A stretch of DNA of 14,441 nucleotides from an uncultured Chlorobiaceae bacterium (lineage in GTDB: Bacteria; Bacteroidota; Chlorobiia; Chlorobiales; Chlorobiaceae), in contig CAIXCO010000188.1 of NCBI GenBank assembly GCA_903917955.1, forward strand, positions 1 to 14,441, read 5' to 3'. Positions 7,413-13,729 of the stretch are shown piece after piece. Numbering within the stretch: position 1 is the stretch's first letter; every line of letters begins with the position of its first letter. Made by a program: the position numbers and the translations under genes. The notes below the pieces were generated by a model. It saw only the letters and a program-made list of their open reading frames with translations, had not been told where the DNA came from and made no database searches.

Positions 7413-8276
7413 ATGTATACCCTCTCTTTGAAAGCTTTTGCGAAAATTAATCTTGGCCTTCTCATCACTGGCAAGCGCCAGGACGGCTATCACACGCTTG
7501 AGACCATCTTTGCGCCAATTAACTGGTATGACACCATCGAATTCAGCGACTCAGATGCGATTTCGATGAGTTGTTCCAATAATACTCTTCCGGTGGACGA
7601 CAACAACCTCTGTATCAAGGCCGCCAAATCTTTGCAGCAGTTTGCCGGAACCAGAAAGGGCGTAGCGATGAACCTTCACAAGCAGGTGCCTTTTGGTGCG
7701 GGGCTTGGAGGTGGAAGCAGCGACGCAGCAACGGTACTCAGGGTACTCAATGAGCTCTGGCAGCTTAATGTTTCACCAACCGAACTGCACGCTCTTGCCG
7801 TAAAGCTTGGTGCCGATGTTCCCTATTTTCTTGCCATCAAAGGGCTCGCCTACGCGCAAGGTATTGGAGATGATCTCGATGATCTCGGTCTCACCCTTCC
7901 TTATTTTATTGTAACCGTTTTTCCTGAAGAGCATATTGCAACTCTCTGGGCATATAAAAATTTTTATCCGCGATTTGACCGCGAGCATCCAGACCTTAAA
8001 AAACTTGTTTCAGAACTTTGCCTGTCCGGAAAAAAGGAGAGTCTGGCACTTTTTGAAAATGATTTTGAGCCTGCGGTATTTGATTATCTCCCCGTCGTTC
8101 GCCAGGTTAAATCTACACTGCTTGAAGCGGGGAGTATTTTTGCATCACTTTCCGGCAGCGGTTCAGCCGTTTTCGGTCTTTTTGAAAAGGAGGATGATGC
8201 AGAGACAGCCATGAATAGCCTGCCTGAAACGTATCGAAAAAGTTTGACTCGGCCAGGATTTTCAATGGAGCAATAA
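7413..8276 (+). CDS. ispE: 4-diphosphocytidyl-2-C-methyl-D-erythritol kinase
   Basis: IspE phosphorylates CDP-methylerythritol with ATP in the cytoplasmic MEP pathway, which feeds isoprenoid synthesis (bacteriochlorophyll tails, carotenoids, quinones). The 287-residue GHMP kinase shows the substrate-end motif AFAKINLGL (9-17) with catalytic Lys11, the ATP-binding glycine loop PFGAGLGGGSSDAA (93-106), the catalytic Asp135 in GADVPYFL and the C-terminal GHMP motif SLSGSGSAVFG. The length is that of the family (about 280-290). The frame is open from TTG 7404, but ATG 7413 starts at the usual MYTLSLKAFAKINL, so it is preferred; no Shine-Dalgarno site is clear for either. The gene is a single unit, divergent from the SPOR gene and convergent with the H-NS-like gene. 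Confidence 0.96.
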   Translation: MYTLSLKAFAKINLGLLITGKRQDGYHTLETIFAPINWYDTIEFSDSDAISMSCSNNTLPVDDNNLCIKAAKSLQQFAGTRKGVAMNLHKQVPFGAGLGGGSSDAATVLRVLNELWQLNVSPTELHALAVKLGADVPYFLAIKGLAYAQGIGDDLDDLGLTLPYFIVTVFPEEHIATLWAYKNFYPRFDREHPDLKKLVSELCLSGKKESLALFENDFEPAVFDYLPVVRQVKSTLLEAGSIFASLSGSGSAVFGLFEKEDDAETAMNSLPETYRKSLTRPGFSMEQ

Positions 8277-8277
8277 T

Positions 8278-8341
8278 AAAAAAAACCTCAAGCAGTTGAG
8301 AATTAGTATCACTCTTATCGCTCATTTTGCTGCTTGAGGTT
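8278..8341 (-). terminator. Intrinsic terminator of the H-NS-like gene, long-armed hairpin
   Basis: AACCTCAAGCAG (8284-8295) pairs perfectly with CTGCTTGAGGTT (8330-8341). The 34-base interior can form a further TGAG/CTCA stem (8297-8300 with 8321-8324). On the minus strand the hairpin is followed directly by a run of eight T (8278-8285), so it ends transcripts of the gene at 8387-8692. On the plus strand no T run follows, though the hairpin may still protect the ispE transcript end. Confidence 0.75.
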
Positions 8342-8386
8342 GTCGGGGACTTTGTAGAGAAAAATAAAAGGAAAGGAATTCCTTAT

Positions 8387-8692
8387 TTATTCTGGTATCC
8401 GGTACAATTCTACACTTTCGCCTTCACTTTCAATTGCCTTTACCCACTGTGGTTTAGGGCCTCTGCCTACCCAGTACTCATTCTCACTCTTTCTGTACTT
8501 GATGGGAGATGGGGTTCTCTGTCCAGCTTTAACTGCTTTTCCCCTTCTCTCAAGTTCCTCTGAGGAGATATTGTAGGTGACCATTTTTACCTTGATATCA
8601 TCAATGACTGCTCTGCGCTCTACGTTGATGATCTCTTGAGCCTGCTTCTGAAGCTCAGCTATCTGAGTCTGAATTTGTGTAAGTGTGGACAT
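8387..8692 (-). CDS. H-NS/HvrA-type nucleoid-associated DNA-binding protein
   Basis: The 101-residue protein has the two-part H-NS plan. Residues 1-52 form a helical, Gln/Glu-rich oligomerisation region (TQIQTQIAELQKQAQEII). Residues about 62-88 hold the C-terminal DNA-binding motif, with the core YWVGRGPKPQW (73-83). This is the GRG-x-x-P type of loop found in HvrA and BpH3 rather than the QGR of E. coli H-NS; it inserts in the minor groove of A+T-rich DNA. Such proteins silence or tune genes, and HvrA of Rhodobacter affects photosynthesis genes, but the role here is not shown. The gene is monocistronic with its own terminator. Its upstream side is A+T rich and carries a TTGAC/GTCAA dyad, which could mean autoregulation. 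Confidence 0.83.
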   Translation of the reverse strand: MSTLTQIQTQIAELQKQAQEIINVERRAVIDDIKVKMVTYNISSEELERRGKAVKAGQRTPSPIKYRKSENEYWVGRGPKPQWVKAIESEGESVELYRIPE

Positions 8693-8725
8693 GATTGCTT
8701 CTGGTAATTAATGTGATTTAACCGA

Positions 8726-8740
8726 TTGACACATGGTCAA
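8726..8740. promoter_or_regulatory. Dyad TTGAC-N5-GTCAA upstream of the H-NS-like gene
   Basis: TTGAC (8726-8730) and GTCAA (8736-8740) form a perfect inverted repeat with a 5-base centre, 34-48 bases before the start codon. On the minus strand, TTGGAA and TATTTT about 18 bases apart lie just upstream, so a transcript start would fall close to the dyad. It is a candidate operator; the promoter boxes are weak matches. Confidence 0.35.
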
Positions 8741-9386
8741 TTTAAAATAAATTTTTATTTCTTCCTATTCCAAAATAATACATGACGGTTTATCTTGTTT
8801 ATTGTTGTGAGCTGCAATAATAGTACAGGGTCTGCCGTGGCGAAATATTGAAAAATTTTGTAACCGTTTTGAGTTTCCTTGAGGCGGAATTGAATAGTTT
8901 TGTGCCGTTGGTTGATTGCCGTAACAACCACATTGAACAACTGCACAATTCTTTTTGGGTGAGCCAGAAGGTACCAGTGATGGATATAAATTCAATCTGA
9001 AGAGGGTTCATTTGAGTGCGATAAAGATGCGATTTCCTTTTTTTACATGAGAAGGTTTGCATCTCTCTCAAGAGTTTGTCAGTAATACTTGGGCAGGAAT
9101 GCGCATTTTTTTATGCGGGAGTTGAATCTTCCCGCATTGATAATGGCCCAATCTTGTTTACAATATCACACCTCCACCATACCTGCAATAACCTTTTCCT
9201 CTTCGTAGTCCTTGATCAATATTTCAGAAATATCGTGGTGAGTTGCCCTCCCCCGGTATTCGGTTTTTCGATATCTTTTTTCTCAAGAGGGGAGATCGTC
9301 TGATAGTTTGTTGCTGCTTTATATTGGTCTGCCTGGTATTGTAATTATCCTTGATTGTTGCAGCAATCTCTGTTGTCGTATACCCG
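8741..9386. other. Gene-poor stretch with broken reading frames
   Basis: About 650 bases lie between the H-NS-like upstream region and the nitrilase gene without a gene I can support. Minus-strand frames open for 50-90 codons occur (from GTG 8946, and in an overlapping frame at 8799-9071), but they overlap one another, lack ribosome sites and match no family I know. A minus-strand frame from GTG 9394 to 9226, overlapping the nitrilase end by 8 bases, encodes 56 residues with a helix-turn-helix-like start (YTTTEIAATIKDNYNTRQTN). A second frame then reads DISEILIKDYEEEKVIAGMV and stops at 9166. These may be parts of one decayed gene. No tRNA, riboswitch or insertion sequence was recognised. Confidence 0.45.
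9113..9137. other. Stable hairpin in the gene-poor stretch
   Basis: ATGCGGGA (9113-9120) pairs perfectly with TCCCGCAT (9130-9137), with one more G-U pair inside. A T7 run with GCGCAT lies just before it on the plus strand, and CGCAT (9102-9106) can compete for ATGCG (9113-9117), giving an alternative smaller stem. There is no T run after the hairpin on either strand, so it is not a normal intrinsic terminator. Confidence 0.5.
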
Positions 9387-10247
9387 TCATACACGCCACC
9401 CCTGCCCGATGATTTCGCTGAGTTCGGCGCTGATAAGGCGGAGATCTTCGTCGAGAAAATGTGACGAGTGGAGACGGGCGCGTTTTACCTCCGAAACATC
9501 TATTAATGCATCTTTTACAGAGGGTTTGAAGAGGGGAGCGGCGCAGAGGATTGTGCCATCCGGCCCGGTCACAGAGGAGTTTCCCCAGTAGGTGAAGCTG
9601 TCCTCATTGCCCACACGGTTGACGCAGGCGACATAGCTGCTGAAGAGAAAAGAGTAGGTCGAGGCAATGGTCTGCCACTGGGTCACAATCTGTGGATTGC
9701 CACTACCGGGCGACATGCGCAATGGGCTCGACATCAGCACAAAGAGCAGCTTGGCACCCTGGTGAGCCAGCAGGTAAGGTACCGAAACATGCCAGAAATC
9801 CTCGCAGATGGCCACACCGATTCGGCCAAGCCGTTTTGAGGTGACCGCCTTGATTTGCTGACCGGCAGAAAAATAGCGCAGCTCCTCAAACATCCCGTAG
9901 GTGGGCAAATAGATTTTGCGATGCACACTTTGGCCTACACCATCTTCAAACATGAAAGCCGAGTTATAGACGCCATAATCGTTGCTCAGCTCAATGCCTC
10001 CGCAGATAATTGAAATTTTCCGGCTCAGCTCGCGCAGGGGGGCAAGCCGGGCATCCTCAATGTGCATGGCAATATCCTGTGCCGCATCCTGAACATTATA
10101 TCCCGTGAGTGAGAGTTCAGGAAATGCGATGGCATCAGCCCCCTCCGCTATCGCCTCTTCAATCAGGGCGCAGTGTTGAGCAAGATTTTCATCAAAATTG
10201 GCCAGTGTACAATCAATCTGGGCTATGCGCAGTTTCGCGTTCAGCAT
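9387..10247 (-). CDS. Nitrilase-superfamily carbon-nitrogen hydrolase
   Basis: The 286-residue cytoplasmic protein is a single nitrilase-fold domain. The Glu-Lys-Cys triad is present: Glu44 in FPELSLTGY, Lys111 in RKIYLPTYGMFEE and Cys148 in VAICEDFWH. The family hydrolyses amides, ureido compounds or nitriles; the ICEDFW surroundings resemble the glutaminase domain of glutamine-dependent NAD synthetases, yet no synthetase domain follows, so the substrate is unknown. The frame extends to a GTG at 10316 inside the upstream gene, but homology begins at ATG 10247 (MLNAKLRIAQIDCTL), which I take as the start. It lies 14 bases after the NCS2 permease gene and is probably co-transcribed, which would suit an amide, purine or pyrimidine breakdown compound as substrate, by inference. 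No terminator was found after it. Confidence 0.9.
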   Translation of the reverse strand: MLNAKLRIAQIDCTLANFDENLAQHCALIEEAIAEGADAIAFPELSLTGYNVQDAAQDIAMHIEDARLAPLRELSRKISIICGGIELSNDYGVYNSAFMFEDGVGQSVHRKIYLPTYGMFEELRYFSAGQQIKAVTSKRLGRIGVAICEDFWHVSVPYLLAHQGAKLLFVLMSSPLRMSPGSGNPQIVTQWQTIASTYSFLFSSYVACVNRVGNEDSFTYWGNSSVTGPDGTILCAAPLFKPSVKDALIDVSEVKRARLHSSHFLDEDLRLISAELSEIIGQGWRV

Positions 10248-10261
10248 CCTTGTTTCGGGGT

Positions 10262-11569
10262 TTAATGGTAGGGATAAAAAAGATAAAAGGTAAAAGAGAG
10301 CCCGGCCAGAATCCACATCCCGTCGCGCACCTCACGAACCCTTCCGGTAAAGAGTTTCAGCACAACATAGGCAATAAATCCGGCAGTTATACCGACGCCG
10401 ATATTGAAGGTGAAGATCATAAGCGCAATGGTTAAAAAGGCCGGGAGAAGCTCACTGTAGTCGGTGAAATCCATCTTTGTCACCGATTGCAGCATGAACA
10501 TGCCGACAACAACCAGAGCTGGCCCGTAAGCGAAAGGCGGAACAATGGTCAGCACCGGTGAAAAAAAGAGGGCCAGGCCGAAGAGTGCGGCCACAACAAT
10601 CGCTGTAAATCCACTCTTTCCGCCCTGCTCAATACCGGCGGCTGACTCAATATAGACGCCCGCCGTCGTGGTGCCAAAAAGCGAAGCGGCAATGGTCGAA
10701 AGCGCATCGACCAGCATCGGCTTTTCAATCTCCGGCAGGTTATCCTGCTCATCAAGCAGGTTGGCTCGTGACGACAAACCGAAAAGGGTGCCCATGGTAT
10801 CAACAAAATCCATCACCAGCACACTGATGATGACGCTGGCAAATCCCCAGGTCAGTGCCCCCTGCAGGTCGATTTTCATAAAGATCGGCTCAATCGAAGG
10901 CGGCATACTGAAGGCCGTTGCAGGCAGGGGAACGAGGCCTGTCAGCAAAAATGCGCCCGTCGTCACAGCCATACCGGCAAGAATGGCACCGGTTACCCGC
11001 TGAATGAGAAGGACGGCCGTAATGAGCAGCCCGCCAAGGCTGAGGAGTACCGGGAGTTGTGCAATATTGCCGAGCTGCACCGGCGCACCGGGCACACCGA
11101 GCGTCACAATGCCCATCTCACTGAGGCCGAGAAAGGCGAGAAAAAGACCGATCCCACCTGAAAAGCTATGCTTGAGCGATGAGGGAATAGCCTCAGCCAG
11201 CCATTTACGCAGTCCCCCTATGGTGATCAGGGTAAAGAGCACACCGCCTATAAAGATGGCCGCCATCGCCGTCTGCCACGAGTAGCCGAGCGTTTGCACC
11301 ACTGTATAGGCAATAAAGGCATTCTCTCCCATGTAGGGTGCCACCGCAAAAGGACGTTTGGCATAGAGCCCCATCAAAAGGGTTCCAAAGATGGAGGTAA
11401 GGATGGTCGCCGTCATTGAGGCCCCTTTCGGAATACCCGCCGCTGCAAGGATGGCAGGATTGACAATAATAATATATGAGAGCGTAAAGAAGGTGGTGAT
11501 GCCGGCAATTATTTCCTGTCGGTAACTGGTACCGTGCCGGTCGAACTCGAAGTATGAGCGTAGTGTCAT
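10262..11569 (-). CDS. NCS2-family nucleobase permease (purine, AzgA/COG2252 type)
   Basis: The 435-residue membrane protein has about 12-14 hydrophobic spans and the features of the AzgA-like branch of NCS2: the N-terminal FEFDRHGTSYRQEIIAGITT (7-26), APYMGENAFIAYTVV (77-91), DFVDTMGTLFG (254-264) and the signature GTTTAGVYIESAAGIEQGG (299-317). These carriers bring in adenine, guanine or hypoxanthine with protons across the inner membrane. The usual 'GLNAFF/GLNAYF' motif reads GENAF here, a variant I cannot assign to one base. The frame extends to 11776, but those 69 extra residues overlap the divergent promoter region and lack family similarity, so ATG 11569 is the start. It heads a likely two-gene unit with the nitrilase. 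No purine riboswitch was recognised in the leader. Confidence 0.92.
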   Translation of the reverse strand: MTLRSYFEFDRHGTSYRQEIIAGITTFFTLSYIIIVNPAILAAAGIPKGASMTATILTSIFGTLLMGLYAKRPFAVAPYMGENAFIAYTVVQTLGYSWQTAMAAIFIGGVLFTLITIGGLRKWLAEAIPSSLKHSFSGGIGLFLAFLGLSEMGIVTLGVPGAPVQLGNIAQLPVLLSLGGLLITAVLLIQRVTGAILAGMAVTTGAFLLTGLVPLPATAFSMPPSIEPIFMKIDLQGALTWGFASVIISVLVMDFVDTMGTLFGLSSRANLLDEQDNLPEIEKPMLVDALSTIAASLFGTTTAGVYIESAAGIEQGGKSGFTAIVVAALFGLALFFSPVLTIVPPFAYGPALVVVGMFMLQSVTKMDFTDYSELLPAFLTIALMIFTFNIGVGITAGFIAYVVLKLFTGRVREVRDGMWILAGLSFTFYLFYPYH

Positions 11570-11689
11570 GGTCGGAAGATGGTCAGGTAACGGAAAGCAG
11601 GGTTTTGTAGCGGCAAGATACATATAAAGCGTGAAAACGGCGAAGCGCAATCTGGAAAAAGGTTTTATATGCAGGTCTTTTGAGAAATG

Positions 11690-11719
11690 TGTATACTTAG
11701 CGTGTTCGCCGTGTGTAAA
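11690..11719. promoter_or_regulatory. Candidate overlapping divergent promoters for the permease and DUF1566 genes
   Basis: On the minus strand TTTACA (11714-11719) and TATACA (11690-11695) are 18 bases apart and would give the permease unit a leader of about 115 bases. On the plus strand TATACT (11692-11697) could be the -10 box of the DUF1566 gene, whose ATG is 43 bases further on; its -35 match is poor. The two -10 boxes share bases, so the two promoters could exclude each other. Confidence 0.35.
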
Positions 11720-11740
11720 AGAAATAAAATTACAACAGTC

Positions 11741-12241
11741 ATGAAACTCATTGCAAAAGCCCGCTTTTTTGGGCAATTGATTATGGTATTGCTTACAGGT
11801 GTGAGTCTTACGTCATTTTTAGCACATTCATCAACAGTAACTGTTGGTGAAAATTATGGCGGAGGCATTGTTTTTTATGTTGATGGTAGTGGACATCATG
11901 GCCTTGTTGTTGCCAAAACAGATATGCCGGGCAGCTCTTCTGGCAGACATGAAGGTGAGTTGACTTGGTCTGATGCCAACCTGTTTTGCAATAATCTGGT
12001 GAGCAATGGTTATAGCGATTGGTTTTTGCCGAACGAGTGGCAACTGAATCAGCTTTTTATCAACAGACGTGCTGTTGGCGGTTTTTCAGATATTGTAAGC
12101 ACAGGCTATTGGAGTTCGTCGGAAGGCAGTGAGGGTTTTGCATGGATCCTGCAATTTGGCAACTTCGGCAATGGCCAGTATCAGGAGTATCAGGACAATA
12201 AGAGACAAGAGCATCAAGTTCGGGCTGTGCGGTTTTTTTAA
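11741..12241 (+). CDS. Exported DUF1566 (Lcl C-terminal domain) protein
   Basis: The 166-residue product starts with a Sec signal peptide (MKLIAKARFFGQLIMVLLTGVSL, hydrophobic to about 27, probable cut near AHS). The mature part is one DUF1566/Lcl domain: GGGIVFYVD (40-48), then LTWSDANLFCNNL (74-86), GYSDWFLPNEWQLNQLF (90-106), GYWSSSE (122-128) and the closing VRAVRFF (160-166). The family is found in surface and secreted proteins, and Lcl of Legionella binds glycosaminoglycans through its repeat region, which is missing here; the domain's own function is not known. The frame is open 54 bases upstream to ATG 11687, but ATG 11741 begins directly at the signal peptide. It converges on the AlbA_2 gene with a 34-base gap and no clear terminator. 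Confidence 0.82.
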   Translation: MKLIAKARFFGQLIMVLLTGVSLTSFLAHSSTVTVGENYGGGIVFYVDGSGHHGLVVAKTDMPGSSSGRHEGELTWSDANLFCNNLVSNGYSDWFLPNEWQLNQLFINRRAVGGFSDIVSTGYWSSSEGSEGFAWILQFGNFGNGQYQEYQDNKRQEHQVRAVRFF

Positions 12242-12275
12242 CCATTGATTAATTTAAGCAAGGCAGCCACATTCG

Positions 12276-13427
12276 CTATGTGATTCGCCTGATAATGGCT
12301 TTAAACTGATTGCCGCGCCGGTCGTCGATGAGATCAATATGCGGCCACGCCTCAGTAGCTCGCGGGATGCCACTCCCGATGCCTCGGTAGGGGAGCATAT
12401 AAAAAGCGTGAGAGACCAGTACAGGGTTCCGCAGATTGGATAAACCAAAGCGGATCTGTTCAACATCAAGATGGTTTGGCAGGTGACCGGGGCTTATGAT
12501 TTCAATACGGTCGGAAAAAATGAGCAAGCGTATGGGTGCGCTGATGAAATAGTCGCGATGTACCAACGCATTGACCAGCAGCTCTTCAAAGACGGCTTCG
12601 GGCACTTCAAGTTGTCCGGGACTGTTGAAACCTTGATTACCCTGTACGTGGCGGAGATTGCGCTTGATAAAAGCGATGGCACGTCGATATTGCTCAGGGA
12701 GGTTTCCATCAATATCTTCGCTGTCGAGATAGTGATTGTCGTGCAGCACGATACCAGGAAACGCGACAGCCTTGATAATAAAAGCAGGCTTGAGGGTAGA
12801 AGGGGCATTGCCGAAAAGAAGCAGTGCCGCCAGATTTGGCACACCATTGCGTGCCAGACTCAGGTTTTGCACCAGTTTGGGCAACCCCAGGCCAGTCGCT
12901 TCAATTGATTTATGGTATCGGCGCTCAAAATAGTCGTTCAGCTCTCTCTGGTTCAGCGCATCAAGCGTTGCATATTGAACTGGCACTTCATCCGCATAGA
13001 GCAGACCAGATTGCTGAAACATTCGCTGCATCTCCTCACGTGCCGTCACATGTCGTTTGTCAGCGCCACTTTTTACCCATATCCGGCCAAGAGTGTCTAC
13101 GTAAGGTTTGTTCAATCCTTCAGCGACATCAACCACCATAACGAGGCCATCCGAAGTAGGAACATTTGTTGATAACGGATTAACTGGCGGACGGACATTT
13201 TGTGAGGTGGCGTTCGACAATAACTGGTTGAGCCTCATAACATCTGTCGCATCAAGCCCCGACACCTTGCCATTATCAGCCACACCAATGAACAATGTTC
13301 CTCCTGCACAATTGGCAAATGCAATCAGTTCAGCCGCCAGTGCATCAGCATTGGTAACATTCTGCTTGAACTGGTTGTGGCTATCCTCACCAACTGCAAG
13401 CATGGCGCGTAGTTCAATCTCGTTCAT
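12276..13427 (-). CDS. AlbA_2 (Schlafen-type) protein with GHKL-like C-terminal domain
   Basis: The 383-residue protein has the COG2865 layout. Residues about 8-130 form an AlbA_2 domain (GEDSHNQFKQ at 13-22, ELIAFANCAGGTLFIGVADN at 33-52), a fold shared with Schlafen proteins and linked to nucleic-acid binding or cleavage. A middle region (about 150-260) is followed by a GHKL ATPase-like domain: N-box EELLVNALVHRDY (281-293), FSDRIEIISPGHLP (304-317) and the glycine motif RGIGSGIPRA (348-357). Members are annotated as ATP-dependent transcriptional regulators or helicases, with little proof; several occur near defence genes. ATG 13427 is chosen over the upstream open codons because AAAGGA stands 9 bases before it. 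Its divergent neighbour is an Rpn nuclease, which suggests an accessory region. Confidence 0.85.
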   Translation of the reverse strand: MNEIELRAMLAVGEDSHNQFKQNVTNADALAAELIAFANCAGGTLFIGVADNGKVSGLDATDVMRLNQLLSNATSQNVRPPVNPLSTNVPTSDGLVMVVDVAEGLNKPYVDTLGRIWVKSGADKRHVTAREEMQRMFQQSGLLYADEVPVQYATLDALNQRELNDYFERRYHKSIEATGLGLPKLVQNLSLARNGVPNLAALLLFGNAPSTLKPAFIIKAVAFPGIVLHDNHYLDSEDIDGNLPEQYRRAIAFIKRNLRHVQGNQGFNSPGQLEVPEAVFEELLVNALVHRDYFISAPIRLLIFSDRIEIISPGHLPNHLDVEQIRFGLSNLRNPVLVSHAFYMLPYRGIGSGIPRATEAWPHIDLIDDRRGNQFKAIIRRIT

Positions 13428-13729
13428 ATCATCTTGTCCTTTGTTGTAAAAAAGCTTCCATCCCCCTTCATCGTGAACAGGCAAGATAGAGTTCAGTGAT
13501 TACCTTTCCAATTGTCCTGTGCAGGCTCATTCAGCGGAGAGCCAATCGTTTGTCCGAGTTTTTGATAGAGAGTCGAGCGCCTGCTCGAACAGGAGGGTTA
13601 GCGGGTGCCTGAATTATTTTGTTTTACGGGCCATCGGAGATATATTTGAAGTGATTGTGGCTGATGTTGGATTGTTGCCGCAGTGCAGCAGCTCCGCTGA
13701 AGTGATGGTGTTGAAACCAAAAGAAATGT
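13428..13729. other. Intergenic region between AlbA_2 and Rpn genes
   Basis: These 302 bases should hold the promoters of both divergent genes. A perfect dyad TCGAGC-GCCT-GCTCGA (13573-13588) can form a 6-bp hairpin. An AGGAGGG at 13591-13597 stands 7 bases before a GTG, but that frame closes after 14 codons. A longer open frame from GTG 13519 runs into the Rpn gene in another frame and looks like chance. No confident promoter boxes were picked. Confidence 0.5.

Noticed and set aside
11570..11690. Purine riboswitch in the leader of the NCS2 permease
   Set aside because: The leader is long enough, but none of the conserved purine-aptamer core or its three-stem arrangement could be found.
11570..11776. 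69-residue N-terminal extension of the NCS2 permease
   Set aside because: It covers the divergent promoter region and part of the opposite DUF1566 gene and is not membrane-carrier-like; family similarity begins at ATG 11569.
12268..12282. CACAT-N5-ATGTG hairpin between the DUF1566 and AlbA_2 genes as a terminator
   Set aside because: The stem is only 5 bp and A+T rich, overlaps the AlbA_2 stop codon and has no T run on either strand.
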